In this document: positions 17,027 through 24,981 of the stretch, in pieces
How the letters are laid out: each line of letters opens with the position of its first letter
Position numbering within the stretch: the first letter of the stretch is position 1
Source of the DNA: Ruegeria marina
Lineage (GTDB): Bacteria > Pseudomonadota > Alphaproteobacteria > Rhodobacterales > Rhodobacteraceae
Direction: 5' to 3'
Length of the DNA stretch: 64,000 nucleotides
Assembly (NCBI RefSeq): GCF_900101475.1
Contig: NZ_FMZV01000014.1
Span: 80,432-144,431 of the forward strand
Made by a program: the position numbers and the translations under genes
Notes under the pieces: model-generated
What the model was told of the DNA's origin: nothing
Seen by the model: only the letters and a program-made list of their open reading frames with translations
The model's database searches: none

Positions 17027-19066
17027 CTAGTCCGACTGCCCGAGAACGTCCAGAAATGCCGCGCCAAATCGTTCCCAGCGACGATCCCCCAGAGCCTGCT
17101 GCACCGCATTCCGATCATCGGCGCGCATCTGCGCCACCCGCGCCAACTGCGCCGCCGAGCAACTGAGCGGCTTGTCTATCCCGTCCGGCCCGCGCATCAG
17201 GCTGGCCTGTACCGCCAGAAGCCGATCATAGGTTGCGGCCGTGTCGCGCCCCGCCAGTCGTCGCCGGGCCGGGTGCAGCATCTCGGCCGCACCGTTCACG
17301 ACCTCCAGAAACATGGCACCGTAGCGCTCCAGCTTCCTTGCCCCAACACCGCCGATCCGCGCCATCTGGTCCAGCGTCGCGGGGCGCTTTTCAGCCATTT
17401 CGATTAGGGTCCGATCGGGAAAGATGACATAGGCCGGAACGCGCGCCGCCTCGGCCAGCGCCCGGCGTTTGGCCTTGAGCGCCGAAAGCAGCGGTGCATC
17501 TTCCTCGCCAACCATGGCCTTGACCGCCGGACGTCGTGCCGCGGCGCGAACCGTATCCTTGCGCAATTCGATTGCTGCCTCGCCCCGCAGGATCGGCAAG
17601 GCCGCCTCGGTCATCCGCAGCGCCCCATGGCGTCCGGGGTCAGGGCGAACCAGATCGTGTCCCATCATCTGCCGGAAAATTGCCTGCCACTGCGCCTTGC
17701 TGAACGTGATGCCAACGCCATAAGTCGGCAGAAGGTCATGACCGCGTTCGCGGACCTTGTCGGTCATGTTGCCCAGCAGAATGTCGGTCAGATGCCCCGC
17801 TCCGAACCACTCCTCGGTCCTCAGGATCGCCGACAAGGCCATGCGGACCGGCGTCGTGGCGTCGAACAGTTCGACCGGGTTGTCGCACAGGTCACATCTG
17901 CCGCAGGTGACATCGGTTTCGCCGAAATAGCCCAGCAGGGTCTGACGGCGACAGGTCAGCGCCTCGGCCAGGCCCAGCAGGGCGTTCAGGCGGGCATGGT
18001 CGGCAGCACGGCGTTCGGGTGGGGCAAGCCCCTCGTCGATCTGGTTGCGGCGCAGGCGGATGTCGTCAGGGCCATAGAGCGTCAGGGTCTCGGCCGGGCC
18101 GCCGTCACGGCCCGCACGGCCGATTTCCTGGTAATAGGCTTCGATCGACTTGGGCAGGTCGGCATGCGCGACCCAGCGGATATCCGGCTTGTCGATGCCC
18201 ATGCCGAATGCGACGGTGGCCACCACGATCAGCCCGTCTTCACGGGCAAAACGGGCCTCCACGATACGACGGTCCTCGGCCTCCATGCCACCATGATAGT
18301 GGCAGGCGCTATGTCCATCCTCGCGCAGCGCCTGCGCGAGCACCTCGGTCTTGGCGCGCGTGCCGCAATAGACGATGCCCGCCTGCCCCCGTCGTCCCCC
18401 CGCAAAATCGAGGATCTGACGCCGCGGACTATCCTTCACCGCAAAGGCCAGATGGATGTTGGGCCGGTCAAACCCGCGCAGGAAGAAACACGGCTCGACT
18501 CCGTCGAACAGTTTCTCGACAATCTCGGCGCGCGTCTCCGCATCGGCGGTGGCGGTAAAGGCGGCCAGCGGTACGCCCAGCGCCCGGCGCAATTCACCGA
18601 TCCGCAGGTAATCGGGCCGGAAATCATGGCCCCACTGGCTGACGCAATGCGCCTCGTCGACCGCGATCAGATTCACCCCGATCCGCCTCAGCATCCCCAT
18701 CGCCGCACCCGAGGCAAGCCGCTCGGGCGCCATGTAGAGCAGCTTCAGCCGTCCCTCCTCCAGCGCAGCCCATACCGCTTCGGTTTCCTCCACGGTGTTC
18801 CCCGAGGTCAGGGCGCCCGCCGCGACGCCCGCCTCCTGCAAGCCGCGGACCTGATCCCGCATCAGGGCGATCAGGGGCGAGATGACCACCGTCACCCCGT
18901 CACGCATCAAGGCCGGCAACTGGAAACAAAGCGATTTGCCGCCCCCGGTGGGCATGATTGCCAGCACATTCTCGCCACTGGCGACCGCATGGGCGATCTC
19001 TTCCTGCCCGGGCCGGAACGCGTCGAATCCAAAGACATCTCGCAGCAGGGGCGCGGCGTCGAACAT
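17027..19066 (-). CDS. recQ: ATP-dependent DNA helicase RecQ
   Basis: A 679-residue 3'-5' helicase acting in recombination and fork repair. Walker A is IMPTGGGKS (Gly41-Ser45 region) and Walker B is AVDEAHCVSQWGHDFRPDY, including the RecQ aromatic-rich loop. Helicase motif VI is QEIGRAGRDG. The RecQ-C-terminal zinc site shows a Cys set in LTCRRQTLLGYFGE and CGRCDLCDNP. A C-terminal HRDC domain follows (RTLIEMAEKRPATLDQM). Length and domain order are normal for full-length RecQ. The start ATG at 19066 lies about 80 bp from a repeat element. Confidence 0.95.
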   Translation of the reverse strand: MFDAAPLLRDVFGFDAFRPGQEEIAHAVASGENVLAIMPTGGGKSLCFQLPALMRDGVTVVISPLIALMRDQVRGLQEAGVAAGALTSGNTVEETEAVWAALEEGRLKLLYMAPERLASGAAMGMLRRIGVNLIAVDEAHCVSQWGHDFRPDYLRIGELRRALGVPLAAFTATADAETRAEIVEKLFDGVEPCFFLRGFDRPNIHLAFAVKDSPRRQILDFAGGRRGQAGIVYCGTRAKTEVLAQALREDGHSACHYHGGMEAEDRRIVEARFAREDGLIVVATVAFGMGIDKPDIRWVAHADLPKSIEAYYQEIGRAGRDGGPAETLTLYGPDDIRLRRNQIDEGLAPPERRAADHARLNALLGLAEALTCRRQTLLGYFGETDVTCGRCDLCDNPVELFDATTPVRMALSAILRTEEWFGAGHLTDILLGNMTDKVRERGHDLLPTYGVGITFSKAQWQAIFRQMMGHDLVRPDPGRHGALRMTEAALPILRGEAAIELRKDTVRAAARRPAVKAMVGEEDAPLLSALKAKRRALAEAARVPAYVIFPDRTLIEMAEKRPATLDQMARIGGVGARKLERYGAMFLEVVNGAAEMLHPARRRLAGRDTAATYDRLLAVQASLMRGPDGIDKPLSCSAAQLARVAQMRADDRNAVQQALGDRRWERFGAAFLDVLGQSD

Positions 19067-19144
19067 GTGGAAAGGGCCTGCTCTATCTTTTCAATATGCT
19101 CGTTTCCGGCAGCATACACGCGGCCAAAAGACTGAAACAAGCCT

Positions 19145-19210
19145 GCTTCTTTCTGGTTGGCAATACTCCGGGGGAACGGCCGCAGGCTGTGGGGGCAGCG
19201 CCCCCCGCCG
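19145..19210 (-). repeat. intergenic repeat copy with GGGGGCGCTGCCCCC palindrome (copy 2)
   Basis: On the minus strand, directly after the yggT stop, a GGGGGCGCTGCCCCC stem is followed by CCCCCGGAGTATT and ACCAGAAAGAAGCAGG. The same modules in the same order occur at 46961-47014. Here about 15 extra bases separate the stem from the CCCCCGGAGTATT block. It probably belongs to a dispersed intergenic family placed just 3' of genes. It may help terminate yggT transcription, but no T-run is present. Confidence 0.75.
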
Positions 19211-19215
19211 GCTGA

Positions 19216-19503
19216 TCAGTAAAAGGCCGCCGCGTTGTTGATCAGGATGATCCGCAGCGCCATGATGCCCAGCAGCACGACCAGCGGGGTCAGGTCCAGC
19301 CCGCCCATCGGCGGCAGGATGCGCCGGATCGGTCCATAGATCGGTTCAAGAACCCGGTTCAGCCCGTACCAGATCTGCGCCACCAACTGCTGGCGCATGT
19401 TCAGCACCTGGAAATTGATCAGCCAGCTCATGATCACATGCGCCAGGATGAAGAACCAGACCACATCCAGGATCAGCATCAGGATTTGAAACAGCGACTG
19501 CAT
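19216..19503 (-). CDS. YggT family membrane protein
   Basis: A 95-residue integral membrane protein with two hydrophobic segments: SLFQILMLILDVVWFFILAH near the N-terminus and LVVLLGIMALRIILI near the C-terminus. Between them, LVAQIWYGLNRVLEPIYGPI followed by RRILPP matches the YggT signature. Family members are linked to osmotic or potassium tolerance and to cell-division/envelope processes, but the molecular function is unsettled. The ATG at 19503 has AGGAGG just upstream. A longer frame to 20394 overlaps a confident MFS gene and is a shadow. Confidence 0.92.
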   Translation of the reverse strand: MQSLFQILMLILDVVWFFILAHVIMSWLINFQVLNMRQQLVAQIWYGLNRVLEPIYGPIRRILPPMGGLDLTPLVVLLGIMALRIILINNAAAFY

Positions 19504-19632
19504 GGGGCCTCCTCGGTTGCCGACCGGAAAAAGACCTAAGAGCAGCCGCGCAAAGACGCAAGGGCCAAGGAAAGACTTGCCTAATGGCCAAGGCAACCGC
19601 CATAACCAGAAAAAACGGGCAGGGAAACGGAA

Positions 19633-20997
19633 ATGGCAGGGATTTCGGCGCGCAAGCGGATCTGGGGCTGGTATTTCTTCGACTGGGCCAGCCAACCCTA
19701 TCACACCCTGCTGATCACCTTCATCTTCAGTCCTTTCTTCGCCGCGGTGGCCGCGGATTACTTCATGGGCCAGGGTCTGGAGACCGAGGCCGCCAAGGCA
19801 CAGGCACAGGTGGTCTGGTCGCAATGCCTGACGATCACCGGGCTGATCATCGGTATCGGCGCCCCGTTTCTGGGCGCGATGGCGGATATCTCGGGGCGGC
19901 GGATGGCCTGGATCACCCTCTTTTGCGTCATGTATGTCGTGGGTGCCTGGGGGCTTTGGTACATGGATCCCGCGGGCGGCAACCTGTGGTGGATGATTGC
20001 AAGTTTCGGAATTGGTTTCATCGGAGCCGAATATGCGCTCATCTTCATCAACGCGCAGCTGCCCTCGCTTGGCACCAAGGAAGAGGTGGGCAGGATCTCG
20101 GGGTCCGGTTTCGCCTTTGGCTATCTTGGCGGCGTCGTGGCTCTGTTCATCATGCTGCTGCTGTTCGTCGAACAGACAAACGGCAAGACGCTGATCGGGC
20201 TTGACCCGGCGCTGGGGCTCGATGCCGAAACACGCGAGGGCACGCGCTCGGTCGGTCCGTTCACCGCGCTCTGGTTCGTGGTCTTCATGATCCCCTACTT
20301 TCTGTGGGTGCGTGAACCCCCCGGCAACGGGCGGCGCGGCAGATTTGCAGAGGCTGTCAAACTGGTCGTCCAATCGGTGAGGAATCTGCGCCACCGGGGC
20401 AGTCTTGCCAGTTATCTCGCTTCCTCGATGTTCTATCGCGATGCACTGAACGGGCTCTACGGGTTCGGCGGCGTTTATGCCCGGCTGGTTCTGGGTTGGG
20501 AAATCACCCTGATCGGCGTGTTCGGGATCATCGCGGCGATTTCCGCCGCGCTGTTCAGCTGGGTCGGCGGACTGGCCGACCTGAAATATGGCCCGAAACG
20601 GGTGATCATCGGCTCGATCCTTGTCCTGATCCTCGTCTGCACCACGATCGTCGGCATGGATCGGACCCAGATCTTCGGCATCGCGCTTGCCGAAGGGTCA
20701 AAACTGCCCGATGGCCTGTTCTTCGTCTGCGGTGTTCTGATCGGTGGCTTTGGCGGCATCCTGCAGGCATCCAGCCGCTCGATGATGGTGCGCCACACCG
20801 CCCCCAATGCTCCGACCGAAAGCTTCGGGCTTTACGGTCTTTCAGGCCGTGCGACCGCATTTCTCGCACCCGCGCTGATCGGTGCGGCGACCGCCGCCAC
20901 CGGCAGTGCACGCCTGGGGGTTTCACCGGTCGTCGGCTTGTTTATTCTGGGCCTGATCCTGCTGAAGTGGGTCAATCCGAGAGGAGACCAGAGTTAG
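19633..20997 (+). CDS. UMF1-like major facilitator superfamily transporter
   Basis: A 454-residue permease with about twelve hydrophobic helices. The N-terminal WYFFDWASQPYHTLLITFIF resembles the UMF1/Atg22-like MFS branch (vacuolar-exporter type), and the loop MADISGRRMAW follows the second and third helices as in MFS motif A. GLADLKYGPKRVIIGS is the equivalent second-half loop. The substrate is unknown; Atg22 relatives export amino acids. The stop overlaps the GTG start of mepA by one base, suggesting coupled translation. Confidence 0.88.
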   Translation: MAGISARKRIWGWYFFDWASQPYHTLLITFIFSPFFAAVAADYFMGQGLETEAAKAQAQVVWSQCLTITGLIIGIGAPFLGAMADISGRRMAWITLFCVMYVVGAWGLWYMDPAGGNLWWMIASFGIGFIGAEYALIFINAQLPSLGTKEEVGRISGSGFAFGYLGGVVALFIMLLLFVEQTNGKTLIGLDPALGLDAETREGTRSVGPFTALWFVVFMIPYFLWVREPPGNGRRGRFAEAVKLVVQSVRNLRHRGSLASYLASSMFYRDALNGLYGFGGVYARLVLGWEITLIGVFGIIAAISAALFSWVGGLADLKYGPKRVIIGSILVLILVCTTIVGMDRTQIFGIALAEGSKLPDGLFFVCGVLIGGFGGILQASSRSMMVRHTAPNAPTESFGLYGLSGRATAFLAPALIGAATAATGSARLGVSPVVGLFILGLILLKWVNPRGDQS

Positions 20998-21878
20998 TGT
21001 TTTTCCAGAGAGTTGCCATATTCCTGTTCTGCCTGATTCCCCTGACGGGCCTGTCCCCCGCGCAGGCGGAACCACTCGCAAAGGAACTGTTCGGGGCGCA
21101 GAAGACCGCCTCTCGGCAAAAACCCGCCGCCTATGGCAGCTATGCCAAGGGCTGCGCCGCCGGGCTGGAGCAATTGCCGGAAACCGGGCCTACGTGGCAG
21201 GCGATGCGCCTCAGCCGGAACCGTAACTGGGGCCACCCCGACACGATCGACTTCATCAAGGACCTCAGCGCCTTTGCCGCCGGTCAACGCGGCTGGAACG
21301 GTCTTTACATCGGCGACATCAGCCAGCCGCGCGGCGGGCCGATGTTGACGGGACATCGCAGCCACCAGCTGGGCCTCGATATCGACATCTGGATGCTGCC
21401 GGCGAACAACCTGCGCCTGTCCGGTCCGCACCGCGAAAAGATTTCTTCGGTTTCGCTGCGCCGGGCCGAAGGCGCCTATGTCAATTCCAACTGGACCGAG
21501 CAACATCACGCGATCATCCGAGAGGCCGCGCGCGACAAGCGGGTGGCGCGGATCTTCGTCTTTCCGGGCGCCAAGGTCTGGATGTGCAACAACGAGAAGG
21601 GAAATCGTGCCTACCTGCGCAAGATCCGGCCGTGGTGGGGGCATCACTATCATTTCCATGTCCGACTCAATTGCCCCAACGGGTCTTCGGGCTGTGCCGA
21701 TCAGGATGCACCGCCCAGCGGTGACGGCTGCGCCGAGGCACAGGAATGGGTAAACAACATCCTCAATCCTCCGCCACCGAAACCGCGCGATCCGAACGCG
21801 CCGCCTCCCAAACAGCGCCGCGAGTACGTTCTGGCCGATTTGCCCAAGCAATGCGTCTCGGTCTTGCAGTCGCAATAA
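20997..21878 (+). CDS. mepA: penicillin-insensitive murein endopeptidase
   Basis: A 293-residue exported zinc peptidase (M74 family) that cleaves D-alanyl-meso-diaminopimelate cross-links in peptidoglycan. GHRSHQLGLDIDIWM and WWGHHYHFHVRL contain the metal-binding His/Asp residues. The N-terminal segment FLFCLIPLTGLSPAQA is a Sec signal peptide. The GTG at 20997 is preferred because GAGGAG lies 10 bp upstream and it places the signal peptide at the N-terminus; the longer frame is antisense-like MFS DNA. The C-terminus is Pro-rich. It overlaps the next gene by 28 bp. Confidence 0.92.
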   Translation: MFFQRVAIFLFCLIPLTGLSPAQAEPLAKELFGAQKTASRQKPAAYGSYAKGCAAGLEQLPETGPTWQAMRLSRNRNWGHPDTIDFIKDLSAFAAGQRGWNGLYIGDISQPRGGPMLTGHRSHQLGLDIDIWMLPANNLRLSGPHREKISSVSLRRAEGAYVNSNWTEQHHAIIREAARDKRVARIFVFPGAKVWMCNNEKGNRAYLRKIRPWWGHHYHFHVRLNCPNGSSGCADQDAPPSGDGCAEAQEWVNNILNPPPPKPRDPNAPPPKQRREYVLADLPKQCVSVLQSQ

Positions 21879-22735
21879 TCGCTGCCGTCGCGCTGTCCCT
21901 GCCTGCACGGGCCGTCGACCGGGGCAAGGCCGAGCATCTGGACAGTTTCACATGGCACCGGGTGGAACCCTGGTTTGGCGGGTTTTCGGCAATCGAACTT
22001 GCGCCGGATGGTCTGTCGATGACGGTCTTGTCGGACCGCGCCACCATACTGACCTCACGGATCGAGCGAGACACGGACCGGATCACCGCGATCACGCCCG
22101 ACCAGGTCCAAAAGCTCAGGTCGAGCCGAAACAAGGTGCTCGAAGGCCGTGTCGGGGACAGCGAAGGACTGGCCATCGCGCCCGACGGGTCCGTCTACAT
22201 CTCTTTCGAGGGCGTCGCGCGGGTGGCGCGTTACCGCAGCCTCGACGCACCGGCCGAGGTCCTTTCCCGCCCCCGGGCCTTTGACCAGTTGGCGAGGAAC
22301 GGGGCGTTCGAAGCACTGGCGATGGATGCAAGGGGGCGTCTTTACACCATGCCCGAGATCAGCCGCGCCGCGGATGGCAGCATCCCTGTCTACCGCTGGG
22401 ATGGCCGGGCCTGGGATACCGCCTTTCATCTGGAACAAGTAGGGGGGTTTCTACCCGTCGCCGCCGATTTCGGCCCGGACGGCCGGCTTTATGTTCTGGA
22501 GCGCGATACCGGCACCATCGGCTTCCGCTCGCGCCTGCGGCGCTGGACCTTGACCGGACGGGGCGTGACCGAAGAGGAAACCCTGTTCCAGAGCAGGACG
22601 GGCAAGCATGACAATCTCGAAGGGCTGTCCGTCTGGCGCGATACCCAGGGCCAGTTGCGTGCCACCATGATCTCGGACGACAATTTCCGGTTCCTGCAAC
22701 GCACGGAAATCGTTGAATACCGCCTGCCGGATTGA
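21851..22735 (+). CDS. secreted phytase-esterase-like (beta-propeller) protein
   Basis: A 294-residue protein with a Sec signal peptide (MRLGLAVAIIAAVALSLPAR then AVA-type cleavage). The body has repeated beta-strand motifs such as FSAIELAPDGLSMTVLSDR, SEGLAIAPDGSVYISFEGV and DNLEGLSVWRD, matching the esterase-like activity of phytase family (PF13449). These proteins are six-bladed-propeller-like periplasmic hydrolases of uncertain substrate. The ATG at 21851 lies inside the 3' end of mepA, overlapping by 28 bp, so the two secreted proteins are probably co-translated. Confidence 0.82.
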   Translation: MRLGLAVAIIAAVALSLPARAVDRGKAEHLDSFTWHRVEPWFGGFSAIELAPDGLSMTVLSDRATILTSRIERDTDRITAITPDQVQKLRSSRNKVLEGRVGDSEGLAIAPDGSVYISFEGVARVARYRSLDAPAEVLSRPRAFDQLARNGAFEALAMDARGRLYTMPEISRAADGSIPVYRWDGRAWDTAFHLEQVGGFLPVAADFGPDGRLYVLERDTGTIGFRSRLRRWTLTGRGVTEEETLFQSRTGKHDNLEGLSVWRDTQGQLRATMISDDNFRFLQRTEIVEYRLPD

Positions 22736-22826
22736 CTCGGGACAGCTGCGCAGGCTACAGGCGGCGCTTGCTCGCCCTGTTCGGCGGGCCAAGTCGCCGC
22801 ACCCTTGTAAAAACGGACTCTGAGAC

Positions 22827-23477
22827 ATGACCCGCAAACACTTTCCCGGCATTCTTGCCATGGCCGCCATCGTCGTGGCCTCGAACATCCTGGTCCAGTT
22901 CCTGATCTTCGACGGTCTGCTGACATGGGGAGCGTTCACCTATCCGTTCGCCTTCCTCGTCACCGATGTGATGAGCCGGGTCTATGGGGTCGAAGCGGCG
23001 CGGCGCGTCGTGTTCGCGGGTTTCGTGACCGGCGTTGTCTGCTCTCTGATCGGCAGCCAGATCATGTTGCAGGGAGACGGATACACTTATGCCGCCGTGC
23101 CGCTGCGCATTGCGGTCGCTTCGGGCACCGCCTTCCTGATCGCGCAACTGACCGATGTGGCGGTGTTCAACCGGCTGCGCGGCGGCGGCTGGTGGCGGGC
23201 GCCGCTGGTTTCGACACTGGTCGGATCCGCGCTTGATACCGCCCTGTTCTTCACCATCGCGTTTTCGGCCAGCATCCCGGTGTTCGGTCCGGATGCCGAT
23301 GCCGCGATCAACTGGGCGTGGGAATCCGTGCCCTTCATGAACTGGGGTGCGCCCGCGCCTTTGTGGGTGACTCTCGCGTTTGCCGACTGGCTGGTCAAGC
23401 TGTCGCTGGCGCTGGTCGCATTGATACCGTTCCGCCTGATCGTTCGGCATCTGACGCCAACCCGAGGCGCTGCCTGA
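22827..23477 (+). CDS. queuosine precursor transporter (YhhQ/VUT family)
   Basis: A 216-residue integral membrane protein with about six helices. TYPFAFLVTDVMSRVYG is the YhhQ signature, and FLIAQLTDVAVFNRLR is the second conserved block. Family members import queuine-pathway bases (preQ0/preQ1) for tRNA modification. A 4Fe-4S protein related to epoxyqueuosine reductase is encoded at 47024-48010, but no other que genes are visible. The ATG at 22827 lacks a strong ribosome binding site, though length and the first helix fit the family. Confidence 0.9.
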   Translation: MTRKHFPGILAMAAIVVASNILVQFLIFDGLLTWGAFTYPFAFLVTDVMSRVYGVEAARRVVFAGFVTGVVCSLIGSQIMLQGDGYTYAAVPLRIAVASGTAFLIAQLTDVAVFNRLRGGGWWRAPLVSTLVGSALDTALFFTIAFSASIPVFGPDADAAINWAWESVPFMNWGAPAPLWVTLAFADWLVKLSLALVALIPFRLIVRHLTPTRGAA

Positions 23478-23553
23478 AAAAAACGTTTGGCGCAAATCAC
23501 TTCCTGTGGCAGGCTGAAGGTGAGTTCAACAGCAAAGCAAAGGAGGTGGTCCA

Positions 23554-23592
23554 GTGTCGAGAAAGGGATTGGAGAGAGGTGTCGGAACCTAG
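23554..23592 (+). CDS. candidate 12-codon mini-ORF with near-perfect Shine-Dalgarno
   Basis: GTG at 23554 begins a frame reading V/M-S-R-K-G-L-E-R-G-V-G-T and ending in TAG at 23590-23592. An AAAGGAGGTGG site lies about 5 bases upstream. The peptide is basic and has no hydrophobic segment. It is too short for ordinary gene finders. Whether it is translated is not known; the site could instead sequester ribosomes or act as an anti-anti-SD element in a small RNA. Confidence 0.35.
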   Translation: MSRKGLERGVGT

Positions 23593-23677
23593 GGCAGGCG
23601 CCGGTCAAGGCAGTCCTTGGCGGTGATCCGCCCCGGTCGAGCCGTTTGGCCCACTGGCACAGCTTCCTGAACTTTCG

Positions 23678-23704
23678 AAAGGTCGCCCCATGGGCGGCCT
23701 TTTT
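23678..23704 (+). terminator. intrinsic terminator before arfB
   Basis: AAAGGTCGCC at 23678-23687 pairs with GGCGGCCTTT at 23693-23702 (one G-T pair) around a CCATG loop, with the T-run extending to 23704. This is a classical rho-independent terminator on the plus strand, 30 bp before the arfB start codon. Confidence 0.85.
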
Positions 23705-23734
23705 CATGGGACGTCGCGAGGCTATGGTCACGCC

Positions 23735-24154
23735 ATGCTCTATGTGACCAACGATATCGCAATTCAGGACTGGGAGTTGAGCGAAAGCTTCATCCGCGCC
23801 TCGGGGCCGGGTGGGCAGAATGTCAACAAGGTCTCCTCAGCGGTCGAACTCCGGTTCGAGGCAGCACGCTCTCCCTCACTGCCTGCCCCGGTCAAGGCGC
23901 GGCTGAAACGGCTCGCCGGGCGGCGCTGGACCAACGAAGGCGCAATCGTCCTGCAGTGCGACGAAACCCGCAGCCAGGCGCGGAACCGGGAGATTGTCCG
24001 CGAACGGCTTGTGGAATTGATCGCCCGCGCGCTGATTGCCCCCAAGCGCCGTATCGCCACGAAACCGACCAAGGGTTCGGTTCGCCGGCGGCTCGACGCA
24101 AAGAAGGCGCGTGGCGAAATCAAGTCACTGCGTGGCAAGATAGCCGACGAATAG
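23735..24154 (+). CDS. arfB: alternative ribosome-rescue factor / peptidyl-tRNA hydrolase
   Basis: A 139-residue protein with the class I release-factor GGQ motif (SGPGGQNVNKVSS) that hydrolyses peptidyl-tRNA on stalled ribosomes. The basic C-terminal tail (AKKARGEIKSLRGK and the preceding RRRLDAKKAR) is the ArfB feature that enters the empty mRNA channel. No codon-recognition domain is present, which separates it from RF1/RF2. The ATG at 23735 matches the family N-terminus; the upstream extension from 23690 is the terminator itself and is not coding. Confidence 0.93.
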   Translation: MLYVTNDIAIQDWELSESFIRASGPGGQNVNKVSSAVELRFEAARSPSLPAPVKARLKRLAGRRWTNEGAIVLQCDETRSQARNREIVRERLVELIARALIAPKRRIATKPTKGSVRRRLDAKKARGEIKSLRGKIADE

Positions 24155-24210
24155 GCTGGCGCCGCCTCGTTCCGGTGCTAGGGTGTCGCCAGCGCAGAGG
24201 GAGCAAGCAT

Positions 24211-24957
24211 ATGAGACTGAACGGAAAGACCGCAATCGTCACGGGTGGCGCGCAGGGTTTCGGCGCTGGGATCGTGGCCAAGTTCGTGTCCGAAGGCGCG
24301 CGCGTCATGGTTGCCGACATCAACATCGAACAGGCACAGAAAACGGCGGCCGAAATGGATGGTGACGCCATTGCCCACCAGGTCGACGTATCCGATGGAA
24401 ACTCGGTCGACGCGATGGCGGCAGCGGCATTGCGCCGGTTCGGACATGTGGACATCCTGGTCAACAACGCGGGCGTGACGCATCTGCCGACCCCGCTGGA
24501 GGATGTCAGCGAAGCCGATTTCGACCGGGTGTTCCTGGTCAACATGAAGTCGGTCTACCTGACCGCCCGCGCGTTGGTTCCCCATATGAAGGGGCGTGGC
24601 AACGGTGCAATCCTGAATATCGCCTCCACCGCAGGCGTTTCGCCGCGCCCCCGGCTGAACTGGTACAATGCTTCCAAGGGTTGGATGATTACGGCGACCA
24701 GGACCATGGCTGTCGAACTTGCCCCGTCGGGAGTTCGTGTGAACGCGTTGAACCCCGTTGCCGGTGAAACCCCGCTGCTCAAGTCCTTTATGGGCGAGGA
24801 TACGCCGGAGACGCGCGCCAAGTTTCTGGCGACAATCCCGCTGGGCCGGTTCTCGACACCGCAGGACATGGGCAACGCCGCCTGTTTCTTGTGCTCGGAC
24901 GAGGCCAGCATGATCACTGGCGTCGCCATGGAAGTCGATGGCGGTCGCTGCATTTGA
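24211..24957 (+). CDS. short-chain dehydrogenase/reductase (SDR, BacC/glucose-dehydrogenase type)
   Basis: A 248-residue classical SDR. The cofactor motif is VTGGAQGFGAG (TGxxxGxG), NNAG is in ILVNNAGVTH, and the active site has Ser in NIASTAGVSP with Tyr/Lys in WYNASKGWM (YxxxK). The C-terminal DEASMITGVAMEVDGG is typical of 3-ketoacyl-ACP-reductase-like enzymes. It oxidises or reduces a hydroxyl/keto substrate that cannot be named. The start at 24211 has AGAGGGAG upstream. The next gene follows after 24 bp, so the pair is probably co-transcribed. Confidence 0.9.
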   Translation: MRLNGKTAIVTGGAQGFGAGIVAKFVSEGARVMVADINIEQAQKTAAEMDGDAIAHQVDVSDGNSVDAMAAAALRRFGHVDILVNNAGVTHLPTPLEDVSEADFDRVFLVNMKSVYLTARALVPHMKGRGNGAILNIASTAGVSPRPRLNWYNASKGWMITATRTMAVELAPSGVRVNALNPVAGETPLLKSFMGEDTPETRAKFLATIPLGRFSTPQDMGNAACFLCSDEASMITGVAMEVDGGRCI

Positions 24958-24981
24958 GCAACCGGAGATCAGGACCGACCA

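Larger units (their letters stand above)
23478..23708 (+). ncRNA. candidate small RNA or leader transcript with a mini-ORF and an intrinsic terminator
   Basis: The 257-bp gap between the queuosine transporter and arfB is not featureless. It holds an AAAGGAGGTGG site at 23539-23549, about as strong a match to the 16S rRNA 3' end as is possible, then a 12-codon ORF, then about 85 bases with several short stems, then a strong intrinsic terminator at 23678-23704. The terminator lies before the arfB start, so it must serve a transcript beginning upstream. No known RNA family was recognised; 6S, SRP and tmRNA landmarks were looked for and are absent. Confidence 0.5.

Noticed and set aside
23478..23734. 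6S RNA, SRP RNA or tmRNA in the gap before arfB
   Set aside because: None of the landmark sequences of these RNAs is present; it is kept as an unassigned candidate.
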